Counted from the stretch's first letter, positions 1 through 7,001 are shown. The stretch is DNA of 35,717 nucleotides from CAZXNF01 sp050741255 (GCA_050741255.1 JBOIEQ010000030.1:1-35717), one strand, 5' to 3'. Program-made: numbers and translations. Notes: generated from the sequence alone by a model not told the origin.

Positions 1-1
1 C

Positions 2-796
2 TGCCAGCATGTGTTCTATGCGTACGCGCATCTCGTCGCGGCCGCCGCGCCGCTGCCGTCCGCGCCGGCCGCTGCCCCGGCGCCGCTGGTCGAATACAGC
101 GCCTCGGTGAAGGCGGTCGCGGTCCGCTCCGGGATGTCGGACCGCGCCCCGGCGGAACCGGCCCAGGCGCCCGTCGAGGACACGCCCCGGCTGTGGGAAG
201 TGCCTGCCGTGCCGGCGGAGGCGCCGCCGATGGTCCCGTCCACAGCCAAGCCCGCCGTCGCGCCGGCGCCCCCGGCCGAGCCGTTCGCCATGCCGGCGAC
301 CGCCGTGCGCCGCTCGGGGGTGTGGGCGTTCGGTTGCATGGCGCTTGCGCTTGCACTGGGCGCGCAGGCCGCGTACCAGTATCGCGGCGAACTGGCGGCC
401 AGGTTTCCGCCGATGCGCCCGTGGCTCGAGCAGGCCTGCACGGCGCTCGGCTGCACGGTCGGCCTGCCGCAGCAGCCGCGTTCGATCTCGATCGAGGCCT
501 CCGACATGCAGATCGCCGATCCGGCGCGGCCCGCGGTCATCACGCTGACGGCGACCCTGCGCAATCATGCCGCAACCGCGATCGGCTACCCCGCGCTCGA
601 CATCGTGCTGACCAACACCAAGGACCACACGCTTGCGCGCCGTATTTTCCTGCCGAACGAGTATCTCGAAACCGGCACGAGCGCGCGCGCCGGTTTTGCC
701 GCCAACGCGGAACTCACGGTGCGCCTGACGCTCGACACGCAGGAGCTCGGTCCCGCCGGTTTCCGGCTCGACCTGCTGCCGGCACCGGCGCGGTGA
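2..796 (+). CDS. Zinc-ribbon / DUF3426 family membrane protein, 5' end outside the window
   Basis: The reading frame is open to the left edge and its first residues, CQHVF, match the second half of the MJ0042-type zinc ribbon (two CxxC pairs; the last one usually reads C-x-x-C-x-x-VF). The gene is therefore cut by the window, and the GTG at 11 is not its start. A Pro/Ala-rich linker of about 90 residues follows, then one membrane segment (encoded around 316-380, WAFGCMALALALGAQAA) and a C-terminal DUF3426 domain of about 130 residues with the family's beta-rich pattern (SIEASDMQIAD, RIFLPNEYL). DUF3426 proteins are inner-membrane proteins of unknown function, usually found after prmA in betaproteobacteria. 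Only 7 bp separate it from the next gene, so the two are probably co-transcribed. Family assignment is firm; function is unknown. Confidence 0.8.
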   Translation, partial: CQHVFYAYAHLVAAAAPLPSAPAAAPAPLVEYSASVKAVAVRSGMSDRAPAEPAQAPVEDTPRLWEVPAVPAEAPPMVPSTAKPAVAPAPPAEPFAMPATAVRRSGVWAFGCMALALALGAQAAYQYRGELAARFPPMRPWLEQACTALGCTVGLPQQPRSISIEASDMQIADPARPAVITLTATLRNHAATAIGYPALDIVLTNTKDHTLARRIFLPNEYLETGTSARAGFAANAELTVRLTLDTQELGPAGFRLDLLPAPAR

Positions 797-803
797 ACGG
801 GCG

Positions 804-1187
804 ATGAGCGCGCCCGCCGACCGCCGCTACGGCGCGTCCCACGAGTGGGCGTTGCGGGAAGCCGACGGCACGATCAGTGTCGGCATCACGGATTTCGCGC
901 AGTCCCAGTTGGGCGACGTGGTGTTCGTGCAGCCGCCGGAACCTGGTCGTGTCTTGCGGCAGGGCGAGGCCTGCGCGGTGATCGAATCGGTGAAGGCGGC
1001 CGGTGACGTGCATGCGCCGGTCGCGGGCACCGTGGTGGCGGTGAACGCGACGCTCGCCGAGGCGCCGGAAAAAATCAACGCAGACGCCTACGCTGCCTGG
1101 ATCTTCAAACTCAGGCCGGCGGCGCCCGCCGAGTACGATGCGCTGCAAGACGCCGCCGCGTATCTGCGCCAGGCCGACGCCGGCTGA
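804..1187 (+). CDS. gcvH: Glycine cleavage system H-like lipoyl carrier protein
   Basis: This 127-residue protein has the full GcvH fold signature: HEW near residue 13, VGITDFAQSQLGDVVFV at 26-42, and the lipoylation motif ESVKA at 61-65 with the acceptor lysine at K64. The family shuttles the aminomethyl group between the P, T and L proteins of the glycine cleavage complex, and in some bacteria also relays lipoate to other enzymes. The usual gcvT and gcvP neighbours are absent, and the family's NxDPYGxGW turn is degenerate here (NADAYAAW). It could be the only H protein, encoded apart from its partners, or a second copy used for lipoate transfer. It starts 7 bp after the DUF3426 gene, without a strong Shine-Dalgarno sequence. 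Confidence 0.88.
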   Translation: MSAPADRRYGASHEWALREADGTISVGITDFAQSQLGDVVFVQPPEPGRVLRQGEACAVIESVKAAGDVHAPVAGTVVAVNATLAEAPEKINADAYAAWIFKLRPAAPAEYDALQDAAAYLRQADAG

Positions 1188-1188
1188 C

Positions 1189-1217
1189 TTGCCCGCCTTC
1201 CGGGTGCGCGGCATACT
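1189..1217 (+). promoter_or_regulatory. Probable sigma-70 promoter of tpx
   Basis: TTGCCC (1189-1194) and CATACT (1212-1217) are separated by exactly 17 bp in the 72-bp gap before tpx, which also contains a GAGGAG ribosome binding site at 1248-1253. This would allow tpx to be expressed separately from the DUF3426-gcvH pair. It is a motif match only. Confidence 0.45.
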
Positions 1218-1259
1218 CGCGCGCTCATCGTTTGTTCCACCCCTCCCGAGGAGCTCAGC

Positions 1260-1760
1260 ATGGCCAACGTCACCCTTGCCGGAAATCCGATCACCGTTGC
1301 CGGCAGCCTGCCCGCCGTCGGCGCCGCCGCCCCCGACTTCACGCTGACTGCCAAGGATCTCTCGGACGTGTCTCTCGCGGCCTACGCCGGCAAGAAGAAG
1401 GTGCTCAACATCGTGCCGAGCCTCGACACGCCCGTGTGCCAGACCTCGACCCGCAAGTTCAACGAGCAGGCGGGCAGCCTGCCCAACACGGTGGTGCTGA
1501 TCGTGTCAGGCGACCTGCCGTTCGCGATGAAGCGCTTCTGCGAAGCCGAGGGCCTCGCCAACGTCGTGACGCTGTCGACCTTCCGCGGCCACGATTTCCA
1601 CGGCAAGTACGGCGTGGACATCCAGAGCGGGCCGTTGAAAGGCCTGACCTCGCGCGCGGTGGTGGTGCTCGACGAGAACAACAAGGTGAAATACACCGAG
1701 CTCGTTTCCGAGATCAAGAACGAGCCGAACTATGCCGCGGCGCTCGCCGCGCTCAAGTAA
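1260..1760 (+). CDS. tpx: Thiol peroxidase (atypical 2-Cys peroxiredoxin)
   Basis: This 166-residue protein has the length and motifs of Tpx. The peroxidatic cysteine is C60 in SLDTPVCQTSTRKFNE and the resolving cysteine is C94 in DLPFAMKRFCEAEGL. They form the intramolecular disulfide typical of the family, which is reduced by thioredoxin. Tpx detoxifies hydrogen peroxide and alkyl hydroperoxides, with a preference for the latter; family members may be cytoplasmic or periplasmic, and no signal peptide is visible here. The ATG follows a GAGGAG Shine-Dalgarno sequence at 6 bp spacing, which fixes the start. Its position just after DUF3426/gcvH is consistent with betaproteobacterial chromosomes. 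It has its own likely promoter and a GC-rich hairpin immediately downstream. Confidence 0.96.
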   Translation: MANVTLAGNPITVAGSLPAVGAAAPDFTLTAKDLSDVSLAAYAGKKKVLNIVPSLDTPVCQTSTRKFNEQAGSLPNTVVLIVSGDLPFAMKRFCEAEGLANVVTLSTFRGHDFHGKYGVDIQSGPLKGLTSRAVVVLDENNKVKYTELVSEIKNEPNYAAALAALK

Positions 1761-1767
1761 GCGTGTG

Positions 1768-1794
1768 CCGCGCCGCGCAGTCACCGCGGCGCGG
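1768..1794 (+). terminator. GC-rich hairpin after tpx
   Basis: CCGCGCCGCG (1768-1777) and CGCGGCGCGG (1785-1794) are perfect 10-bp inverted arms around a 7-nt loop, 7 bp after the tpx stop codon. No T-run follows, so it may be a transcript-end stabiliser or a weak terminator rather than a classical intrinsic terminator. Confidence 0.4.
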
Positions 1795-1833
1795 TAGACC
1801 GCGGCCCGCCGCTTAGGGCATCATCCGCGCGCC

Positions 1834-2202
1834 ATGAAGAGTCCCTTCAAGGGAAAGACCGGTTTCGCGCGGATCTGGAACGCCCTGTTCTATTCGCTGG
1901 ACGGATTTTCCGCCGCGTTCCGCCACGAGGACGCTTTTCGCCAGGAGGTCATCCTCGCGCTTGTCCTGATCCCGCTCGCGCTCGCGTCGCACGCCAGTGG
2001 CACGGGCAAGGCCCTGATGGTCGGGAGCGTGATCCTGGTGCTGATCGTGGAACTGCTCAACTCGGGGATCGAGGCGATCACCGACCGCGTGTCGCTGGAA
2101 AACCACGAACTCGCCAAGCGCGCGAAGGACATGGGCAGCGCGGCGGTGATGCTGGCGCTGCTGAACGTGCCGGTGGTGTGGTTGCTGGTGCTGCTCGGCT
2201 GA
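1834..2202 (+). CDS. dgkA: Diacylglycerol kinase, integral membrane (DgkA family)
   Basis: The 122-residue product matches bacterial DgkA in length and motifs: an amphipathic N-terminal region, three membrane helices (about 38-52, 59-77, 103-121), and the signature ELLNSGIEAITD with catalytic/metal glutamates at E73 and E80, followed by ENHELAKRAKDMGSAAV. The enzyme phosphorylates diacylglycerol with ATP at the inner membrane and recycles diacylglycerol released during periplasmic glucan or lipopolysaccharide modification. It is a single gene convergent with mscL, and the two stop codons are separated by a gap rich in heptamer repeats. No Shine-Dalgarno sequence is obvious (CGCGCC before the ATG), but the alignment of the N terminus supports this start. 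Confidence 0.95.
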   Translation: MKSPFKGKTGFARIWNALFYSLDGFSAAFRHEDAFRQEVILALVLIPLALASHASGTGKALMVGSVILVLIVELLNSGIEAITDRVSLENHELAKRAKDMGSAAVMLALLNVPVVWLLVLLG

Positions 2203-2212
2203 TGCTGCGCGG

Positions 2213-2322
2213 TGAGGGGTGAGGAGGGAGACGTGAGGGGAAAAGCCTAGTGATGGCGGGCACCGGCTACGCAGTTAAGCGTGTGTTACCCCTCCCCCTC
2301 ACCCCTCACCCCTCACCCCTCA
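2213..2322. repeat. Heptamer repeats TGAGGGG / CCCCTCA in opposite orientation
   Basis: Four perfect consecutive copies of CCCCTCA occupy 2295-2322; the last contains the mscL stop codon (TCA on this strand). The inverse unit TGAGGGG occurs at 2213-2219 (followed by a partial TGAGG copy) and again at 2234-2240. Transcripts from either dgkA or mscL could fold the two blocks into a stem, so the array may act as a bidirectional transcript end. As a short tandem repeat it may vary in copy number. Confidence 0.75.
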
Positions 2323-2736
2323 CTTCTTCAAAGCATCCCGGATTTCCCGCAGCAGTACTACTTCCTCCGGTGTCGGCGGCGGCGCCGCCTCTTCGGCCGC
2401 GCGCATTTTGTTGATCATCCGCACCAGCAGGAAGACCGCAAACGCCACGATCACGAAAGAGATCGCGGTGTTGATGAAGGCGCCGTAGTTGAGCGTCACC
2501 GCGCCGGCCTTGGCGGCGGTGTCCACGGTGGGGTAGGGTCCCGCGGTCGCGCCGTCCTTCAACACCACGAACAGGTTCGCGAAATCGACCTTGCCGAGCA
2601 GCAACCCGACCGGCGGCATGATGAGGTCCTTCACCAGCGAATCGACGATCTTGCCGAAGGACGCGCCGATGATGATGCCGACGGCCATGTCGACGACGTT
2701 GCCGCGCATCGCGAAAGTCTTGAATTCCTGCAGCAT
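2320..2736 (-). CDS. mscL: Large-conductance mechanosensitive channel MscL
   Basis: The 138-residue protein begins MLQEFKTFAMRGNVVDMAV, the diagnostic MscL N terminus. TM1 covers about 15-43 (pore-lining, GIIIGASFGKIVDSLVKDLI), a periplasmic loop follows, TM2 is at about 84-106, and a C-terminal charged helix ends in EVVLLREIRDALKK. MscL forms a homopentameric inner-membrane pore that opens under extreme turgor. The ATG is preceded by AGGAG at 9 bp on the reverse strand. A long open frame continues upstream, but it only runs antisense through the kinase gene and is not part of this protein. A TATGAT hexamer (reverse strand, 2779-2774) may be its -10 box. Confidence 0.97.
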   Translation of the reverse strand: MLQEFKTFAMRGNVVDMAVGIIIGASFGKIVDSLVKDLIMPPVGLLLGKVDFANLFVVLKDGATAGPYPTVDTAAKAGAVTLNYGAFINTAISFVIVAFAVFLLVRMINKMRAAEEAAPPPTPEEVVLLREIRDALKK

Positions 2737-2830
2737 GGGGGCGGGCTCCTGAGGGCTGGGCGGGGTCATTGCGATCATAGCAAACACCGCGACCGACTCA
2801 CGCGTCGGCGGCCGCGCGGGGGCGCGCGGG

Positions 2831-2836
2831 TATAAT
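2831..2836 (+). promoter_or_regulatory. Probable -10 box (TATAAT) for the PfkB-family kinase gene
   Basis: A consensus TATAAT lies 35 bp before the kinase start codon in the 135-bp divergent gap shared with mscL. No convincing -35 hexamer is present at 16-18 bp upstream, so an activator may be needed, or the match may be chance. Confidence 0.4.
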
Positions 2837-2871
2837 CCGCCGCTTTCTTCGCGGGCTGAAAGGTACTCGAC

Positions 2872-3807
2872 ATGCGCACGCTCATCTGCGGCTCGATCGC
2901 CTACGACACCATCATGGTGTTCCAGGGGCGCTTCAAGGACCAGATCCTGCCGCACCAGATCCACATCCTGAACGTGGCGTTTCTCGTGCCCGACCTGCGG
3001 CGCGAGTACGGCGGCTGCGCCGGCAACATCGCCTACAACCTGCGCCTGCTCGAGGGCGCGCCGGTCATCATGGCGACAGTAGGCGACGACGCCGGCCCGT
3101 ACCTGCTGCGGCTGGACGAACTCAAGCTCGCGCGCGACCACGTGCGCCAGGTCGCCGGCAGCTTCACCGCGCAGGCCTTCATCACGACCGATCTCGACGA
3201 CAACCAGATCACTGCGTTTCACCCGGGTGCTATGAACCATTCGCACGTGAATCACGTGCAGGACGCCGCCGCCATCAAGCTCGGCATCGTCGCCCCCGAC
3301 GGGCGCGACGGCATGCTGCAGCACGCGCGCGAACTGCACGAGGCCGGCATTCCCTTCGTGTTCGACCCGGGCCAGGGCATGCCGATGTTCAACGGCGAGG
3401 AACTGCTCGCCTTCGTGCGCCAGGCGGACTACGTGACGGTCAACGACTACGAAGGCGAGATGCTGCAGGAGCGCACCGGCCACTCGCTGGAGACGCTGGC
3501 GCGCGAGGTCAAGGCGCTGATCGTCACCCGCGGCGCCCAGGGCTCGCTGGTGTTCACCGGCGGCCGCGTGATCGAGATACCGCCCGTGGCGGCGCCGCAA
3601 ATCGTGGATCCGACCGGCTGCGGCGACGCCTACCGCGCCGGCCTGCTGTATGGACTGGTCAACGGCTACGACTGGCCGACCACCGGCGGGCTCGCCTCGC
3701 TGCTGGGCGCCATCAAGATCGGCACCCGCGGCGGACAGAACCACCGCTTCACGCGCACCGAGATCGAGAGCCGGTTCCGTGAAGCGTTTGGCCGCAAACC
3801 CTGGTAG
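2872..3807 (+). CDS. PfkB-family sugar/nucleoside kinase (adenosine kinase-like)
   Basis: This 311-residue protein has the ribokinase/PfkB fold. GGCAGN (47-52) corresponds to the N-terminal PfkB signature (substrate binding). DPTGCGDAYRAG (246-257) is the C-terminal signature, with the catalytic base D252 and the anion hole. The family phosphorylates sugar or nucleoside hydroxyls with ATP. The N-terminal reading CGSIAYDTIM and the lack of lid features of fructokinases resemble the betaproteobacterial group often labelled adenosine kinase-like, but the substrate cannot be determined from sequence. The start is supported by AAAGG at 8 bp. It is monocistronic or followed by the lipoprotein gene 43 bp downstream. 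Confidence 0.85.
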   Translation: MRTLICGSIAYDTIMVFQGRFKDQILPHQIHILNVAFLVPDLRREYGGCAGNIAYNLRLLEGAPVIMATVGDDAGPYLLRLDELKLARDHVRQVAGSFTAQAFITTDLDDNQITAFHPGAMNHSHVNHVQDAAAIKLGIVAPDGRDGMLQHARELHEAGIPFVFDPGQGMPMFNGEELLAFVRQADYVTVNDYEGEMLQERTGHSLETLAREVKALIVTRGAQGSLVFTGGRVIEIPPVAAPQIVDPTGCGDAYRAGLLYGLVNGYDWPTTGGLASLLGAIKIGTRGGQNHRFTRTEIESRFREAFGRKPW

Positions 3808-3850
3808 CGCGCCCGACGGAACCTCTGGCCGGCGGACCTCTCCAACCGAC

Positions 3851-4318
3851 ATGGGGACCGAAATCCAGGGTGCTTGCGCGCGTGTCAGTGTCGTTCTGAC
3901 GCTCGCCGCTGCATTGCTGCTCTCCGCATGCAGCAGCCCGCCGACCGTCCCGCTCGGCGAGCGCCCGATGCCGTCGTACCGGGACGGCGTGGTGCTGGAG
4001 GTGCGCGATTTCACGGTCACCGACTACGGCAGCCGTGCACCCGGCGGCGCCGGCGTATCCGTCGGCGTGGCCGGTGGTTCAGGTGGCCGCAGCGGAGGGG
4101 GGGTCGGCATCGGCTTCGGCCTGCCGCTGCCGGGCTTCGGCATGTCCGGGGGGGGCTCGACCAGCACCCGCGTCTACGACATTACTGTCAAACCGGACAC
4201 CGGCGAGCCTTTCATCGTGCGGCAGCTGCCCACCGAGCCGGCCCCTGCGATCGGCGCGCGCGTGCGCGTCATCACCGAGAACGGCGTCGCGCGCGTCACA
4301 CCCCTCGGTAGCAACTAG
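3851..4318 (+). CDS. Small glycine-rich lipoprotein (possibly SlyB-like)
   Basis: The 155-residue product starts with a lipoprotein signal peptide: a short n-region, hydrophobic VVLTLAAALLLS and the lipobox LSAC with the lipidated cysteine at C27. The mature part has a Tyr-x-Asp-Gly-Val-Val strand, a glycine/serine-rich central stretch (about 60-100; GGSGGRSGGGVGIGFG) and a C-terminal VYDITVKPDTG...GARVRVITENG...VTPL beta segment. The layout (lipobox, glycine-rich middle, C-terminal domain binding a small motif) resembles the SlyB/PcP outer-membrane lipoproteins, but similarity is weak and I cannot confirm it. The frame is open further upstream; the ATG at 3851 is preferred because it directly precedes the signal peptide. 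A GTG 33 bp downstream is an alternative. Confidence 0.7.
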   Translation: MGTEIQGACARVSVVLTLAAALLLSACSSPPTVPLGERPMPSYRDGVVLEVRDFTVTDYGSRAPGGAGVSVGVAGGSGGRSGGGVGIGFGLPLPGFGMSGGGSTSTRVYDITVKPDTGEPFIVRQLPTEPAPAIGARVRVITENGVARVTPLGSN

Positions 4319-4436
4319 TCAAAGCTTCAGGGCGGCCCTCGCGCCGGCTGCCTCTATAATCGGCCCCAGCAAAAGCATCTCAGCCCGGTGGAGTACCGCG
4401 TGTTTCCGCGCTGCGAACTGCCGCTTACCCGCGTCG

Positions 4437-5264
4437 ATGCCCGCTACGCCCGCCACCTCCTCAAAACCCAGCATCAGGCTGCCGTCTCCGCCGGCGCCGA
4501 CCGGCCCCTTCACGCGGCTCGCCCGCCTGTTCCGCGGCGGACTCCACGTGTTCGAGGGGCTCGCGATCATGCTGTTCCTGTTTCCGTTCACCACGCCCGC
4601 GGGCCGGCGCCGCCACATCCGCCGCTGGTCCGCGCAACTGCTCGCCCTGTTCGGCGTGCGGGTGAAGGTCAAGGGCGAAGCGCCCGGGCGCAGCGACGCG
4701 CCGCTCATGCTGGCGGCCAATCACGTGTCGTGGCTCGACATCTTCGTGATCCTGGCGCGCGTGGACGTGCGCTTCGTGTCCAAATCGGAAGTGCGGCAGT
4801 GGCCGCTCGTGGGCTACCTCGCGGCGACCGCGGGCACGCTGTTCCTCAGACGCGCGCGCAAGACGCATGTCGCGCAGATCAACCGCGAGATCGGGGAGGC
4901 GCTGACCGCCGGCGACCTGGTGGCGATTTTCCCCGAAGGCACCGCCACCGACGGCGGCGAGTTGCTGCCCTTTCATGCCTCGCTGCTGGCGCCCGCGACG
5001 GCCGCCGGCGTGCCGGTGCAGCCGGTGGCGCTGCGCTTCGCGGACGTGCACGGTACGCTCAATACCGATGCGGCGTACGACGGCGACAAATCCCTCATCG
5101 ATACCTTGCGGCTCATGACTCGCCACCGCACGATCGTCGCCGAACTCAACTTCCTGCCGGTGGTGAAGAGCAGCGGCCGCACCCGCCGCGAACTGGCGAC
5201 ATCGCTGGAGAAATCGGTGGCGCGCGCGCTCAACGTGCCGGCGCCGAAGCGGCACGCGCGTTAA
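4437..5264 (+). CDS. Lysophospholipid / 1-acyl-glycerol-3-phosphate acyltransferase (PlsC-like)
   Basis: This 275-residue protein has the PlsC/LPLAT domain: NHVSWLD with the HX4D catalytic pair H96 and D101, the substrate-binding block around KSEVRQWPLVG, FPEGT at 165-169, and the downstream VPVQPVALRF block. A hydrophobic segment near residues 39-51 (GLAIMLFLFPF) probably anchors it to the inner membrane. The family acylates lysophosphatidic acid or related lyso- and ornithine lipids using acyl-ACP or acyl-CoA. The exact acceptor is not determinable, and no N-acyltransferase partner gene is adjacent. The start is the first in-frame ATG before the domain and lacks a clear Shine-Dalgarno sequence. 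TATAAT at 4355-4360 could be its -10 box. Confidence 0.85.
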   Translation: MPATPATSSKPSIRLPSPPAPTGPFTRLARLFRGGLHVFEGLAIMLFLFPFTTPAGRRRHIRRWSAQLLALFGVRVKVKGEAPGRSDAPLMLAANHVSWLDIFVILARVDVRFVSKSEVRQWPLVGYLAATAGTLFLRRARKTHVAQINREIGEALTAGDLVAIFPEGTATDGGELLPFHASLLAPATAAGVPVQPVALRFADVHGTLNTDAAYDGDKSLIDTLRLMTRHRTIVAELNFLPVVKSSGRTRRELATSLEKSVARALNVPAPKRHAR

Positions 5265-5279
5265 GACCGCAAAAACGGA

Positions 5280-5383
5280 TTTGCCGCCAAGACGCCAAGG
5301 CCGCCAAGGAAGACCAAACGAGCAAGAGCATACGAAAAGTATTTCCTGATTTTCTTGGCGTTCTTGGCGTCTTGGCGGCAAAA
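5280..5383. repeat. Palindromic repeat family A, copy 1 (GCCAAGRCG units)
   Basis: Two imperfect inverted arms of about 31 bp (5280-5311 and 5351-5382) are built from repeated CGCCAAG-type units and surround a 40-bp spacer. The right arm ends one base before the apaH stop codon and the left arm begins 16 bp after the acyltransferase stop. The element thus fills the gap between two convergent genes and could fold in both transcripts. A second copy lies at 8678-8805. Confidence 0.85.
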
Positions 5384-6196
5384 CTAGCCTGAACATTCCG
5401 GGCAGGGCACCTGAAAGACCTGGCGATCCTCGATGCGCAGCGCCGTCAGTGCACGGCCCCATAAGCAGCCGGTGTCGATCGCGTAAAAATCCGGCCGCAC
5501 GACGAGGCCCAGCGCCGACCAGTGACCGCAGACGACGGGCGTGTCGCGCGAGGCGCGTCCCGGCACGTCGAACCACGGCATGAAGCCCGCTGGAAAATCC
5601 TTTGGCGCGCCCTTGTGCGAGAACTCCATCGCGCCGTCCGGCCTGCAGATGCGCAGCCGCGTGAACGCGTTGACGATCACGCGCAGGCGATCGTAGCCCG
5701 TCAGGGCGTCCGACCAGCGGTCGGGCAGGTTGCCGTACATCGCGGCGAGGAAGGCATCATGGTCCGGTGCCTGCAGCGCGGCCTCCGCCTCGCGGGCGAG
5801 CGCCAGTGCCTGCGCGATCGTCCACTGCGGCAGCAGTCCCGCGTGCACCATGGCCACGCCGTGTTCGACGTGCATCAGCTTGCACTGCCGCAGCCACGCG
5901 AGCAGTTCCTCGCGGTCGGGCGCGTCGAGGATGTCGGCGATGGTGTCGCCGTGGTGCGGGCGGCTGTGGCCGGCGGCCACCACCAGCAGATGCAGGTCGT
6001 GATTGCCGAGGGTCACCACGGCACGCTCGCCGAGCGAACGGATGAAGCGCAGGGTTGCGGCGGACTGCGTGCCACGGTTGACGAGGTCGCCGACGAACCA
6101 CAGCGTGTCGGCTGCTGGGTCGTACCCGCAGCGCTCGAGCAGGCGCTGCAGCGCCTCGAGGCAGCCCTGGATGTCGCCGATTGCGTAAGTGGCCAT
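5384..6196 (-). CDS. apaH: Symmetrical bis(5'-nucleosyl)-tetraphosphatase (ApaH)
   Basis: The 270-residue protein has the metallophosphoesterase motifs in order: GDIQGC (7-12), GDLVNRG (36-42), GNHD (64-67), and later HxG (MVHAG) and CGHWSALG for the remaining metal ligands. It hydrolyses Ap4A to two ADP and also removes ADP-type caps from RNA in E. coli. Its length and N terminus (MATYAIGD) match characterised ApaH, which fixes the start at the ATG at 6196; a TTG one codon upstream is less likely. The start codon is only a few bases after the T-run of an intrinsic terminator and has no Shine-Dalgarno sequence, an unusual arrangement. Confidence 0.95.
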   Translation of the reverse strand: MATYAIGDIQGCLEALQRLLERCGYDPAADTLWFVGDLVNRGTQSAATLRFIRSLGERAVVTLGNHDLHLLVVAAGHSRPHHGDTIADILDAPDREELLAWLRQCKLMHVEHGVAMVHAGLLPQWTIAQALALAREAEAALQAPDHDAFLAAMYGNLPDRWSDALTGYDRLRVIVNAFTRLRICRPDGAMEFSHKGAPKDFPAGFMPWFDVPGRASRDTPVVCGHWSALGLVVRPDFYAIDTGCLWGRALTALRIEDRQVFQVPCPECSG

Positions 6197-6200
6197 CAAT

Positions 6201-6229
6201 AAAAAAGGCGCAGCGGAGGCTGCGCCTTT
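6201..6229 (-). terminator. Intrinsic terminator of the cytochrome c gene
   Basis: Perfect 11-bp arms (6219-6229 and 6204-6214, AAAGGCGCAGC on the reverse strand) surround a 4-nt loop. On the reverse strand the hairpin is followed by a run of six T (6206-6201). It lies 18 bp after the cytochrome stop codon and 4 bp before the apaH start codon. Confidence 0.9.
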
Positions 6230-6247
6230 CCGGGGAATCCCGCGCGT

Positions 6248-6808
6248 TTACTTCTTGGCGGCTGCGGCCGCCGCCGGTGCCGCCGGTTCCTTCAGGCTGC
6301 CCCCGGACTGGTTCGCCATGTAGACGATGGCGCGCGAGATCTCGAGATCGGACAGGCTGGTGTCGCCGCCGCGCGCGGGCATCTGCTTCACGCCCTTGAT
6401 GGCGATGGCGGTGAGTTTGTCGAGGCCCTGGCCGATCAGCTTGCCCCACGCCGCCTTGTCGCCGATCTTCGGCGCGCCCAGCACGCCGGCGCCGTGGCAC
6501 GCGATGCAAGCACCCTTGACGATGTCCTCGCCGCTTCGCGCGCCGCCGGCGCCGCTCGCGTCCGCCGCCACGAACTGGCCGACCGGCTGGATGCGCTGGG
6601 CCACTGCGGCCTCGGCAAGAGCGGGATTGTCATGCGCGGTGTCTGGCGTGCCGACGATCACGCCGGCCACCATGATCAGCGCGATCACCGGCACGACGAA
6701 GGACAGCACGACGACCACGATCAGTTGCGTGGGCGTCTTGATCGGCGAATGGTGTTCGACGACGTGGTACTCGGTGGCGGCGGGGGCGGGTGTGTGATGT
6801 TCGCTCAT
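6248..6808 (-). CDS. Membrane-anchored class I cytochrome c (c5-like)
   Basis: The 186-residue product has an N-terminal tail rich in histidine and proline, one uncleaved membrane anchor at about 29-52 (LIVVVVLSFVVPVIALIMVA), and a periplasmic cytochrome c domain with the heme-binding site CIACH (C101, C104, H105). The probable sixth ligand is M143 in KQMPARGG. The order and the C-terminal SLSDLEISRAIVYMANQSG helix match the cytochrome c5 family, small electron carriers feeding terminal oxidases or other reductases. The C terminus is an Ala/Lys-rich tail. The ATG is chosen because the upstream TTG would overlap the likely promoter. The gene ends at a clear terminator. Confidence 0.9.
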   Translation of the reverse strand: MSEHHTPAPAATEYHVVEHHSPIKTPTQLIVVVVLSFVVPVIALIMVAGVIVGTPDTAHDNPALAEAAVAQRIQPVGQFVAADASGAGGARSGEDIVKGACIACHGAGVLGAPKIGDKAAWGKLIGQGLDKLTAIAIKGVKQMPARGGDTSLSDLEISRAIVYMANQSGGSLKEPAAPAAAAAAKK

Positions 6809-6834
6809 GGGGGTTCCGGGCAAAAAGAGCCGCA

Positions 6835-6863
6835 ATTATAACGGCTTCGGTACGCGCCCGGAA
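6835..6863 (-). promoter_or_regulatory. Probable promoter of the cytochrome c gene
   Basis: On the reverse strand, TTCCGG (6863-6858) and a consensus TATAAT (6840-6835) are 17 bp apart, placing the transcript start about 20 nt before the ATG at 6808. The -10 match is exact; the -35 match is poor. Confidence 0.45.
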
Positions 6864-6873
6864 CGCCCCTAAA

Positions 6874-6902
6874 TGGACGCTCCCGGCGAAAAGCCGTATC
6901 CT
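6874..6902 (+). promoter_or_regulatory. Probable promoter of tRNA-Arg
   Basis: TGGACG (6874-6879) and TATCCT (6897-6902) are spaced by 17 bp and lie 22 bp upstream of the tRNA 5' end. TGTAAT at 6912-6917 is a competing -10 candidate but has no -35 partner. Confidence 0.4.
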
Positions 6903-6924
6903 TGGCGCCCTTGTAATCGACCAC

Positions 6925-7001
6925 GCGCCCGTAGCTCAGCTGGATAGAGTACTGCCCTCCGAAGGCAGGGGTCACAAGTTCGAATCTTGTCGGGCGCGCC
7001 A
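6925..7001 (+). tRNA. tRNA-Arg, anticodon CCG
   Basis: A 77-nt cloverleaf. The 7-bp acceptor stem GCGCCCG pairs with CGGGCGC (6991-6997), followed by discriminator G and an encoded CCA at 6999-7001. The D-arm contains AGCTCAGCTGGATAGAGT. The anticodon stem CTGCC/GGCAG closes a 7-nt loop with anticodon CCG at 6959-6961, which reads CGG arginine codons. The T-loop is TTCGAAT. No integrase gene or duplicated tRNA 3' end is seen nearby. Confidence 0.97.

Noticed and set aside
2737..4020. Reverse-strand open frame extending mscL to 566 residues
   Set aside because: The extra part runs antisense through the PfkB kinase gene, which has clear catalytic motifs. MscL has its normal length and Shine-Dalgarno sequence at 2736.
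4388..5392. Alternative frame (GTG at 4388) overlapping the acyltransferase
   Set aside because: It lacks acyltransferase motifs and becomes Arg/Ala-rich out-of-frame sequence; the HX4D and FPEGT motifs are in the other frame.
6925..7001. tRNA-Arg as an integration site for a genomic island
   Set aside because: No integrase, no duplicated tRNA 3' end and no composition change downstream.
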